Source: QPIN01 sp964535875 (GTDB lineage Bacteria > Pseudomonadota > Gammaproteobacteria > Methylococcales > Methylomonadaceae). From it: 9,023 nt of DNA. The stretch is from assembly GCA_964535875.1 (NCBI GenBank), contig CAZHUE010000114.1:1-9023 (forward strand), in the 5' to 3' direction. Position numbers and translations under genes: made by a program. How positions within the stretch are numbered: position 1 is the first letter of the stretch; each line of letters opens with the position of its first letter. The notes under the pieces were generated by a model. That model was not told the DNA's origin, searched no databases, and saw only the letters and a program-made list of their open reading frames with translations. Positions 1 to 6,690 of this stretch are shown one piece after another.

Positions 1-1362
1 ATGGTGGTGATATATTTTCGGGTTATCGATATACACTGGCTGTCATCATGATTGCTGGGTTTTTCCAAGTAATTATGGGGCGTTACAAAATGGGAAGTTT
101 AAGTGCTTTTTTTCCTACTCCCGTTGTGCATGGAATGCTTGCAGCAATGGGAATCAGTATTATGGCCAAACAAATTCACGTCATGTTAGGCGCATCCCCT
201 GAACCCGGTAATCTTTTTTCAATGATAGGGCAAATTCCTAATAGTTTATTAAATTCAACAACTGAAGTTGCCATCATAGGTTTAACTTCTCTTTCTATTT
301 TAATCATCTGGCCTTTTTTGAAAAAAAGCCTGCTGAGTAAAGCACCAGCCCCGATTGTTGTGTTACTCGTAGGAATGGGGCTGGCACAGTTTTTTGGCAT
401 TCAACATGAACATATTCATTTTGGTCAAGCTGAAATACATGAACATTTAATCTCCCCTCCTTTTTTAGTTGATATCCCTTCAGATTTTACTCAATATTTT
501 TATCTTCCCGATTTTTCAAAGATTTTAACCTTTGAATTTTGGATGGCAACAATAACAATTTGTATGGTTGCTAGTCTTGAAAGTTTATTAAGTGCAACTG
601 CTGCTGAAAAAAATTGACCCTTATAAACGACCAACAGATTTAGATCGAGACTTATCTGCTGTTGGTCTAGGTAATGTTATTTCCGGGTTTCTAGGGGGGT
701 TGCCTATGATCGCTGAGTTTGTACGTAGTTCAGCCAATGTAGATAATGGTGCAAAAACGGGGTGGGCTAATTTTTTTCACGGAATAATACTGCTAATTTT
801 CGTTGTTCTATTTCCTCACCTTATTCATAGTATTCCTCATTCGTCTTTAGCAGCTCTTCTCGTTTTTGTTGGCTATCGGCGAGCTACACCAGAAGTTTTT
901 TTAAAGGTTTTGGCCATAGGAAAAGACCAGCTGTTTTTATTTATCGTCACTATTTTAGCTGTTTTAGCGACTAATTTATTAGTAGGTGTTTTTTTTGGTG
1001 TATTTGTTAAGCTAATATTGCATTTGTTTCGCGGCGTTTGGCTAAATAACCTGTTCAAAATTCATTTTACAATTAAGGAAAGCGGCGAACGTGTTACTGT
1101 AAAAATCATTGGTTCAGCTTTGTTTTCTAATTTCTTACCACTTAAAAGGGCCGTTGAAAATATAGAACAAGGTAAAAAAATAACCTTTGATTTCTCTCAA
1201 GGTTATTTAATAGATCACTCAATTTTAATTTTTATTGATGAATTTAGTTCACATTATGTGCGTAATGGAGGCTCTTGTCAGAGAGTGGGACAAGCACTGG
1301 AGACATTCTCTGACCATGACTTAGCCGTACGATTAATGACAGCAGATGATAGAAAAAACTAA
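1..1362 (+). pseudogene. SulP-family inorganic anion transporter, 5'-truncated by the window edge and frameshifted
   Basis: This is an inner-membrane transporter of the SulP (SLC26-like) family, which moves sulfate, bicarbonate or similar anions. The reading frame is open from base 3, so the ATG at 48 is internal and the N-terminal helices lie outside the window. The first frame is hydrophobic and ends with the SulP-like segment ASLESLLSATAAEK, then meets TGA at 615-617. The next frame continues the family pattern at once with IDPYKRPTDLDRDL, SSANVDNGAKTGWANFFHG and several more membrane segments. The last ~100 residues form a STAS-like cytoplasmic domain containing LIDHS. Removing one A from the A7 run at 607-613 restores a single continuous protein. 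It is either a recent pseudogene, a sequencing error, or a gene rescued by transcriptional slippage. Some SulP relatives of this type lie beside carbonic anhydrase genes, but none is visible here. Family call is strong; substrate is unknown. Confidence 0.85.
607..613 (+). other. A7 homopolymer at the SulP frameshift
   Basis: Seven consecutive A's follow G606. With seven, the frame runs into TGA at 615-617; with six, it reads Glu-Lys-Ile-Asp-Pro-Tyr-Lys-Arg, which matches the conserved SulP segment. The needed shift is +1 (loss of one base), so polymerase slippage or an indel explains it better than standard -1 ribosomal frameshifting. Confidence 0.8.
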
Positions 1363-1626
1363 TGAAAGAGGGTTAAGGGTGCGGGCAAAAAACTCAGTTA
1401 GGGTATGAAGGCTATATTGAGGATATCATTTATGTTGTGATAATGATTGTACTGTTATTAAATCCTCAGTCCTAATAGGTATTTTTGAAAATAGGCCTCA
1501 GCTTGACCGGGTCAGTTCGTAGGGTGGAAAAACGACAGTGCAGTCCACCATCTTTTTAGAGTGTTAATAAAAATCTCGGATAACACTTCGCTTTTCCACC
1601 CTACGTACTTTTTAGATTGCTAAAGA
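1363..1626. other. gene-free gap between convergent genes
   Basis: This stretch separates the SulP 3' end from the 3' end of the metallopeptidase. No plausible coding frame was found. The left part (to about 1500) is unremarkable apart from an 11-bp palindrome at 1504-1514 (TGACC-G-GGTCA). The right part is mostly the nested inverted repeat at 1518-1605. No classic GC-rich hairpin plus T-run terminator was seen for either gene, although the 1518-1605 structure could fold in RNA on both strands. Confidence 0.6.
1518..1605. repeat. 88-bp nested inverted repeat, MITE-like or structured intergenic repeat
   Basis: The outer arms CGTAGGGTGGAAAA (1518-1531) and TTTTCCACCCTACG (1592-1605) are perfect reverse complements over 14 bp. 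Inside them lie a second pair, AGTGTTA (1560-1566) with TAACACT (1581-1587), and a third possible stem, GGTGGA (1523-1528) with TCCACC (1544-1549), which competes with the outer arms. Such GTAGGGTGG/CCACCCTAC-ended elements are common dispersed intergenic repeats in proteobacteria; that is from memory. It is seen once here, so its dispersed nature cannot be shown from this window. It could also serve as a bidirectional terminator for the convergent genes around it. Confidence 0.7.
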
Positions 1627-3240
1627 CTACTGTGTGGTTATCTCAGCAGAGCTCATTTGCAACCTAAGTGCAAGCTCTTGTTTTTGAACAAACACCCATA
1701 CTGCATCAAATGGATCAATGTTTCCAGAGGAGGCCGTTAATGCATCATAAGCGGTTCCATTATATGAATATGCGGTACTCGACATTGAGCAACTTGCATC
1801 AATGGGGTCTTGGCAAGCATTTGATGAACCTACAACGGGGTCGGAAGCAGTTAAATCAAGTAACGTACCATCAGGGTTAACCACTGTTGCAGTATTCCAA
1901 GGGATAGAGTTTCTAAACGGAGAGCCGATCATATTCCATTTTCCAGCGGTGACGCCACCAACAAGTGGAACATCAATATTGGTATTGTATTGCCCCTCAA
2001 TATCGATAGTAGAAGCTCCTATAGAGAGAAACCAGTAACCTATGCCTTCCTCTAATTCATCGTTCAAACCAAGAGAAACATAGCTATTAGTGGTAGAATT
2101 ATAACTCCAGATTTCCCAATTCGTTCCATAAGTTGCTGTATCGAGATCATCCCCAAACTGTCCTTCTATTGTTGCTGGAGTTGAAATGCCGACTTGGCAT
2201 GGCAAGGAGATCATTTTCCATTGATTTGCAGTAACGGTTATAGATTCTGAGCAAGGCGTATCAGTATTGTAATGCCAGTTAAACAAATCATTTAAAGAAA
2301 TTTCTGCAGATGTGATTCTTATATGAGTGCTTGATCCAATGAATGATCCACCAATCCTGCATATTGCAAACCCTGTTTCTGAGTTGTTGAAACCCAGATT
2401 TATGTTACAGTCAGACGCATCTGAAACACCACCATATGTTAAGTTAATATTATAATCGTCAGCATTTCCTGCAGTTGAATCCAAGCCGCTTCTTGCAAAC
2501 TGTAGTGTAGCAACATCGTCATGATTTAGAGTTCGTTGAACTTGATTATTGAAAGCTTCTTGTTGCATAACTGATTCTGTATTCGGTGCTGAAAATAAAG
2601 CAGATACAGTTTTATCCCCATTAGCAACAGAGGTATGGCCTGAAGGGAGATCTCCTACATCAAGAGAATAAGTTGTTGAATCAATAATACTGGCAATACT
2701 GAAGGGGTTGTTATTGTTTTTTCTAAACCAGTGAAGGTTTTCATCATCACCTCTGTCATCATCAGTAGAACCCCTAACTCCATCTGCTCCAGAATCAAGA
2801 TTATAGATTCCATCATCCCCTCTTGTGGTTGATGTGTAATTTCTATTTTCAGTTGCTACCCTAGGAACTGCCAAGTTGGGATGAGCTAAACCTATACAAT
2901 GACCCAATTCATGAGTTATTACTGATTCAATATCAAAAAAAGAAGATACTGGAAGGTTATTCAACAGGTTAGAGGAAGTTTCTTTCTGTTCATTCCAGGT
3001 TGCGATTGAATTTTTTGTGGCTTGAGCTAAATTGGCAGTACTAGATGATGAGGGTCGTATGCAGACTTTAATATTTAAGGTTCCTCCAGACCCGGTATAA
3101 CCAGTAGGATGTGTAATAACTCCAATTCCATTGTCAGTCCCAGCAAAAACAAAAGAACCGGCAGGGGAGTTTGTTGTAAGTGATGCTAAGCTTGTTGCAA
3201 GCATGCAGGGGAAAAGGTATTTTTTAGTTAATATCTTCAT
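1627..3240 (-). CDS. secreted matrixin-like zinc metallopeptidase (metzincin) with two C-terminal repeats
   Basis: This is a predicted exported zinc endopeptidase of 537 aa; its substrate is unknown. Residues 1-27 look like a signal peptide (KK, then a hydrophobic stretch ending near SPAG). The catalytic domain starts about residue 30, leaving no room for a usual prodomain. It carries HELGHCIGLAH at 110-120, giving zinc ligands His110, His114 and His120 and catalytic Glu111. Met225 in ESVMQQ is a candidate Met-turn. Between them, residues 141-170 form an Asp/Gly-rich insert that could bind calcium. After ~330 come two related repeats: 341-405 begins WKMISLP and ends GYWFLSI, and 435-519 begins WNMIGSP and ends AVWVFVQ. 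Cysteines at 278/294, 330/348 and 476/484 could form disulfides in the periplasm or outside. The start overlaps the upstream gene's stop by ATGA and has AGGAAG six bases before ATG. Class is confident; the role of the repeats is inference. Confidence 0.85.
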   Translation of the reverse strand: MKILTKKYLFPCMLATSLASLTTNSPAGSFVFAGTDNGIGVITHPTGYTGSGGTLNIKVCIRPSSSSTANLAQATKNSIATWNEQKETSSNLLNNLPVSSFFDIESVITHELGHCIGLAHPNLAVPRVATENRNYTSTTRGDDGIYNLDSGADGVRGSTDDDRGDDENLHWFRKNNNNPFSIASIIDSTTYSLDVGDLPSGHTSVANGDKTVSALFSAPNTESVMQQEAFNNQVQRTLNHDDVATLQFARSGLDSTAGNADDYNINLTYGGVSDASDCNINLGFNNSETGFAICRIGGSFIGSSTHIRITSAEISLNDLFNWHYNTDTPCSESITVTANQWKMISLPCQVGISTPATIEGQFGDDLDTATYGTNWEIWSYNSTTNSYVSLGLNDELEEGIGYWFLSIGASTIDIEGQYNTNIDVPLVGGVTAGKWNMIGSPFRNSIPWNTATVVNPDGTLLDLTASDPVVGSSNACQDPIDASCSMSSTAYSYNGTAYDALTASSGNIDPFDAVWVFVQKQELALRLQMSSAEITTQ

Positions 3241-3854
3241 GAATCACTTCCTATGGCAGTCCAAGTTGATGTGTCAAGAATATTTTGTAACATTCCTTTT
3301 AGATTGTTGGCATCTTGAAGAACGCTAATTTCAGGGTATTGTCTAGCTGTTGTAGATAAATTCTTTTGAACAATTTTCTTGGTAGCGTTTGATTCTCCAA
3401 AAACAGTTTCATTAGTATTTGATGGATCTTGGTATTCAATAATTGTTGTAGTACTATCCATCACAGCAAAAACTGTTTTCTGAGTATTCTCAACCTGCTC
3501 TTCTTGAGCTTGGTAAAGAGCTATTTCTTCAGAAATAATCTCAGTGCTTAAGCCTTGTGATGAGCTTGATAATATGAGTGATTTAAGTTCATCTAAAGTG
3601 TCTGGGTTTAATTGGGCTTCACGTATCCCTGCAAGTTTCATCATAGGAGAAAATACAGCACGCATCTTTCCATTTGTGAATATTGTAAGTAGTGGTTCAC
3701 TTTCTGATTTTGGTAATAACTCATGTTCATAATTGTAAGTTATTAAAATAGGATTTTCATTTTCAGCATTAACTGATGTTGCCGTTATGTAAAAAATTAA
3801 TCCTGCAACCGCTAATAAGAGTTGGGTAAAGGAGGGTAAATGTAATATTTTCAT
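3237..3854 (-). CDS. secreted protein of unknown function, coupled to the metallopeptidase
   Basis: I do not recognise this 205-aa protein with certainty. Residues 1-30 form a clear signal peptide: a short Lys-containing start, a hydrophobic core around residues 11-25, and a Sec-type cleavage motif SVNA at 27-30. Residues 54-94 (PLLTIFTNGKMR to LDELKSLI) have the rhythm of small domains that read 'strand, xNGxxx strand, helix'. A Glu/Gln-rich helical stretch follows near 105-125. The mature part has no cysteine and no catalytic motif I can see. Its stop overlaps the start of the metallopeptidase by four bases, so the two are very probably co-translated and co-exported. A role as inhibitor, folding helper or substrate adaptor for the protease is inference from position only. 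The start at 3854 has AGGA about 10 bases upstream. Confidence 0.72.
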   Translation of the reverse strand: MKILHLPSFTQLLLAVAGLIFYITATSVNAENENPILITYNYEHELLPKSESEPLLTIFTNGKMRAVFSPMMKLAGIREAQLNPDTLDELKSLILSSSSQGLSTEIISEEIALYQAQEEQVENTQKTVFAVMDSTTTIIEYQDPSNTNETVFGESNATKKIVQKNLSTTARQYPEISVLQDANNLKGMLQNILDTSTWTAIGSDS

Positions 3855-3885
3855 TACTATAATCCTAGTTGTTGAAAAAAGGAGT

Positions 3886-3907
3886 AGTTAATTTCTAAAA
3901 ATTAACT
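3886..3907. promoter_or_regulatory. 9-bp perfect palindrome upstream of the protease module
   Basis: AGTTAATTT (3886-3894) and AAATTAACT (3899-3907) are perfect reverse complements with a 4-base centre, CTAA. It lies 32-53 bases upstream of the minus-strand start at 3854, where an operator or a 5'-leader hairpin would be expected. It is AT-only except for one G/C pair at each arm, so chance occurrence in AT-rich DNA is possible. Confidence 0.4.
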
Positions 3908-3945
3908 TTGAAGATCGGTGGAGGGATTACTGAAGGCCAAAAGAG

Positions 3946-3959
3946 CCTCTTGCAAAACT
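3946..3959 (+). repeat. left terminal inverted repeat of IS remnant
   Basis: CCTCTTGCAAAACT is the exact reverse complement of 5105-5118. It stands 145 bases before the first recognisable transposase codon. Identity stops at once on both sides of the 14 bases. Confidence 0.65.
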
Positions 3960-4103
3960 AATAAAAGCGAAGAGTATTCTTAGCGGCAGTTGTTAAAAAA
4001 AGAAAAGCTTACTCATAAATGACAAAAAAGGAAACCTAAAAGCAATCAAAAAAGTATCTTTAAACGAGTAAGTTACAGGGTACATTAGCACAAACTTGGT
4101 AAA

Positions 4104-4915
4104 ACATTCAAGGCTCCTTATTCCTTTTGCTATTTAGAAGAATTGGGTAAATTAACTGACAAGCAACAAGAGCTGGTCACCACATTAGAAATGATACGGA
4201 TAGAATAGTTTATTGTTTCCAGCCGTGGTTAGCTAGGACGTTCACCCAAAGATAGAGGTGCTATAACCAGAGCTCTCGTTGCAAAAATGATATTCCTGAT
4301 AGAGTGGACTTTTTCACGTGCTTTTGCTGAGTTTTCTGATTCCCAGTTACCCGAACGTATTCACAAAAACTTTATCATAAAGCATTATAAAGATGAAATT
4401 GTTGGCTATAATTCACGAGACTCCACAGCCTAGAGGCGCGTAAAAAACCGTTTAAAAAAGAGAAAGCAAAAAAAGTCGCAAAAAAACGAGAATACCCAAA
4501 AAAAAGGGAAGAACGTATCAAAGAGCTCACTTTGTCAGGTATAACGTGGTGAAACTATACATGTATTAACCTCTGCATCGCTACATGATAGTCAGGTTGC
4601 TATTCCTTTGGCAAAGATCAGTAGTGATCGAGTCACCAGTCTCTATGATTTAATGGATTTTGCTTATGATGCTCCACAGATTCATGAAGCCAGCCGACAA
4701 CTAGGTCATATAACACTAATTGATAAACACCCTCGTAGAGATAAAGAAATAAAAGCTGAAACCAAAGTCGAAAACAAAAGATGCCGAATGCCCGGTTAAA
4801 AAATAAGGTTGGAGGGCGTATAGTTAGGGTTAATGGGCCTGCGAAAGTGATGTGTCACTTAATGTTTAGAATTTTGGCACTAACCAGCAATCAAATGATG
4901 TGCTTTTTGGAGTAA
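4104..4915 (+). pseudogene. DDE-type IS transposase, multiply disrupted
   Basis: Transposase pieces occur in order in alternating frames. Block 1 (from 4104) reads YLEELGKLTDKQQELVTTLE, then in-frame stops at 4206-4208 and 4230-4232, then TFSRAFAEFSDSQLPERIH and SRDSTA, ending at TAG 4431-4433. Block 2 (from 4433) is a Lys-rich linker, EARKKPFKKEKAKK, ending at 4552. Block 3 (about 4563-4799) reads LTSASLHDSQVAIPLA and LYDLMDFAYDAPQIHEAS. Block 4 ends at TAA 4913-4915 with GGRIVRVNGPAKVMCHLMF. From remembered relatives, about 25-30 codons are missing before EWTFSRAF, tens of codons before LTSAS, and the stretch before NARLKN that should hold the last catalytic Glu. Asp residues in RDST and LMDFAYD fit the first two DDE acids. 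It cannot make an active enzyme. The open frame at 4608-4799 is only block 3, not a separate gene. Confidence 0.85.
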
Positions 4916-5004
4916 ACCGATAGTTGTTTTACTCAAGAAAGGAATCAGAAGTAACTGAATGACAGGAAGAGAATAGGTATGCCTTAAATTTAGAAAAAAC
5001 TTGA

Positions 5005-5031
5005 AATTTACGGCTAATACAGCCGAAAATT
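5005..5031. other. hairpin-forming inverted repeat near the right end of the IS remnant
   Basis: CGGCT (5011-5015) pairs with AGCCG (5021-5025) around a 5-base loop. After one A/A mismatch, AATTT (5005-5009) pairs with AAATT (5027-5031). This gives a 10-bp stem with one internal mismatch. It lies downstream of the transposase stop and could have been its terminator, but no T-run follows directly on the plus strand. Confidence 0.35.
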
Positions 5032-5104
5032 ACAAGATTAACAGATTTTATTTTTTAAAAATACAAGTGAGAATTATCAGCAAATGCGAGCTTATAAAAT
5101 CGGG

Positions 5105-5118
5105 AGTTTTGCAAGAGG
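5105..5118 (-). repeat. right terminal inverted repeat of IS remnant
   Basis: AGTTTTGCAAGAGG is the exact reverse complement of 3946-3959 and lies 189 bases after the transposase stop. It marks the likely junction between IS DNA and the native xylA upstream region. Confidence 0.65.
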
Positions 5119-5358
5119 TTTTTCTGCTAGAACATTGTTTATCGGATTCTGTACACGATATATTAATAGTTCCAAACTTTAGCAGTACAATTTTAACCTA
5201 ATCCCATAAGAAAACAGGGGTATCATTAAGCCAAAAACTGTCACTGTTAATGTATTTCAATGTGTAAGGCCTTGTTCTGTTTTTATTCTCTACTGTATTA
5301 AAACTGAGTACACTCTCAATACAGTTCTAAAAAATTGATTTTATTCTAAGGAGTCTCC
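5119..5358 (+). promoter_or_regulatory. xylA upstream region with possible promoter
   Basis: This 240-bp stretch has no supported gene. A candidate sigma-70 promoter is TTGTTC (5272-5277) and TGTATT (5294-5299) with a 16-base spacer; both boxes are imperfect. Its -10 box overlaps the left arm of the palindrome at 5292-5325, a typical arrangement for repression. AAGGAG at 5348-5353 is a strong ribosome binding site five bases from the xylA ATG. The IS remnant ends just upstream at 5118, so any native regulator gene that once sat there may have been displaced. Confidence 0.4.
5292..5325. promoter_or_regulatory. inverted repeat upstream of xylA, possible operator
   Basis: ACTGTATT (5292-5299) and AATACAGT (5318-5325) are perfect 8-bp reverse complements separated by 18 bases. 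A smaller, slightly off-centre pair, GAGT (5306-5309) and ACTC (5312-5315), lies within. It ends 33 bases before the xylA ATG, in the right place to control the operon. No known regulator is matched; the spacing is wrong for LexA. Confidence 0.45.
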
Positions 5359-6690
5359 ATGGCAACTCAATACTTCCCAGAAGTTTCAGATCAAATCCAA
5401 TACGAAGGGGCAGAATCCGATAATCCACTGGCATTTAAATATTATGATGCTGATCGTGTTGTCGCAGGTCAGACTATGAGAAAGCATTTAAAGTTTGCTG
5501 TTGCTTTTTGGCATACCATGAAAGGTACAGGCTCTGATCCCTTTGGCGGAGGAGTGTATGATCGCCCCTGGAATAAGTCCGGTTCAGAGTTGGATAATGC
5601 TCGTTATACACTGGATGCAGCCTTTGAATTTTTTGCAAAATTGACTGTGCCGCATTGGTGTTTCCATGACAGAGATATTGCACCGGAAGGTACAAACGTT
5701 ATAGAAAGTGCTGCCAATTTACAAACCATGGTGGATCATGCAGAAGCTTTACAAAAAACAATAGATTGTTCGTTGTTATGGGGTACGGCGAATCTTTTTT
5801 CGCATCCACGTTATACGCATGGTGCTGCGACGAATCCTGATCCGCTAGTTATGGCTTATGCGGCGGCTCAAGTAAGACATGCCATTGATGCGACCATTCA
5901 GTTAGGGGGGCAGGGCTATACCTTTTGGGGTGGGCGTGAAGGCTATTGTTCTTTAATCAATACTAATATGCATCAAGAACGTGAGCAAATGGCTCGTTTT
6001 CTACATATGGCCAAAGATTATGCTCGCGCCCAAGGGTTTAAAGGTGCACTGTATATTGAACCCAAGCCGGGTGAGCCGATGACACATCAGTATGATTATG
6101 ATGCGGCGACAGTGCTGGGTTTTTTGAGAGAATTTGACCTACAGGATGATTTTAAGCTAAATATTGAGGCAAATCATTGTACCTTGGCAAGCCATACCTT
6201 TGCACATGATCTGATGCTTGCTGCTTCTGCGCGAATGCTAGGCAGTGTTGATGCCAATGCAGGAGCTATTTTGGGTTGGGATACGGACGAATATCCCAGT
6301 AATCTTTATGAGTGTGTATGGGCAGTGTTGATAATTTTAAAGTCTGGTGGATTTACTTCAGGAGGTTTTAATTTTGATGCTAAAGTACGACGAGGTTCGT
6401 TTGATACGCTGGATCTGTTTTACGGACATATCAGTGGCATGGATACTCTGGCGCATGCTTTGTTAATCGTTGATAAAATTATTCAGGATGGCGAAATGGA
6501 ATCTTATTTGCAGCAACGTTATGCTGGGTATCAAAAGGGTATAGGGAAAAAAATAATGCAAGGAACAGCCACTTTAGTTGAGCTTGAGCAATGGGCAATC
6601 CTGCAGGGAGAGCCTAAAAAAATCAGTGGTCGTCAGGAATTACGCGAAAGTTTGTTTAATCGGTATATTACCAGCGGCTGTGTAAAATAA
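5359..6690 (+). CDS. xylA: xylose isomerase
   Basis: This 443-aa enzyme interconverts D-xylose and D-xylulose (EC 5.3.1.5) in the cytoplasm, the first step of the isomerase route of xylose use. It has full length for the family (E. coli XylA is 440 aa) and the TIM-barrel landmarks in order: WGTAN at 141-145, FHDRD at 102-106 with catalytic His103 and Asp106, FWGGREG at 189-195, and IEPKPGEP at 233-240 with metal ligand Glu234 and Lys236. LNIEANH at 267-273 holds Glu270 and His273, GSVDAN holds Asp298, GWDTD at 306-310 holds Asp308 and Asp310, and NFDAKVRR holds Asp340. All expected metal-binding residues are present, so it should be active and Mg/Mn/Co dependent. The start follows AAGGAG at five bases. 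It is the first gene of an operon with xylB. No transporter or xylR lies within view. Confidence 0.97.
   Translation: MATQYFPEVSDQIQYEGAESDNPLAFKYYDADRVVAGQTMRKHLKFAVAFWHTMKGTGSDPFGGGVYDRPWNKSGSELDNARYTLDAAFEFFAKLTVPHWCFHDRDIAPEGTNVIESAANLQTMVDHAEALQKTIDCSLLWGTANLFSHPRYTHGAATNPDPLVMAYAAAQVRHAIDATIQLGGQGYTFWGGREGYCSLINTNMHQEREQMARFLHMAKDYARAQGFKGALYIEPKPGEPMTHQYDYDAATVLGFLREFDLQDDFKLNIEANHCTLASHTFAHDLMLAASARMLGSVDANAGAILGWDTDEYPSNLYECVWAVLIILKSGGFTSGGFNFDAKVRRGSFDTLDLFYGHISGMDTLAHALLIVDKIIQDGEMESYLQQRYAGYQKGIGKKIMQGTATLVELEQWAILQGEPKKISGRQELRESLFNRYITSGCVK

Larger units (their letters stand above)
3946..5118. mobile_element. decayed insertion sequence remnant (~1.17 kb)
   Basis: The segment is bounded by a 14-bp perfect inverted repeat: CCTCTTGCAAAACT at 3946-3959 and AGTTTTGCAAGAGG at 5105-5118. 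Between the ends lies a broken transposase on the plus strand (4104-4915), with about 145 bp on its left and 190 bp on its right. That layout fits one insertion sequence. The element must be shorter than its intact form, because the transposase has lost internal blocks. I found no matching target-site duplication next to the ends, which fits an old insertion. The exact IS family is not assigned; the transposase looks like a DDE_Tnp_1 (IS4/IS5-like) type. Confidence 0.7.

Noticed and set aside
600..620. Programmed -1 ribosomal frameshift on the A-rich site
   Set aside because: The second half lies in the +1 frame, so -1 slippage gives the wrong frame; an indel or transcriptional slippage fits better.
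592..1362. Separate 256-aa gene starting at ATG 592
   Set aside because: Its first residues come from overlap with the upstream frame; from IDPYKR on it is simply the second half of the same SulP protein.
1504..1514. TGACC-G-GGTCA palindrome as a terminator
   Set aside because: A one-base centre cannot form an RNA hairpin loop and no T-run follows; significance unclear.
3131..3328. Plus-strand frame over the start of the protease gene
   Set aside because: It is antisense to two well-supported signal-peptide starts and has no features of its own.
4608..4799. Independent 63-aa gene
   Set aside because: Its sequence (LYDLMDFAYDAPQIHEAS) is the middle block of the broken transposase.
3940..5125. 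Target-site duplication flanking the IS remnant
   Set aside because: Bases just outside the two ends (AGAG on the left, TTTT on the right) do not match; no duplication could be shown.
5001..5201. 66-aa open frame across the right IS end
   Set aside because: It crosses the terminal inverted repeat, has no ribosome site, and its product has no recognisable features.
5292..5325. LexA box upstream of xylA
   Set aside because: CTGT and ACAG ends are present, but CTG and CAG are separated by 26 bases, not the 10 of a LexA site.
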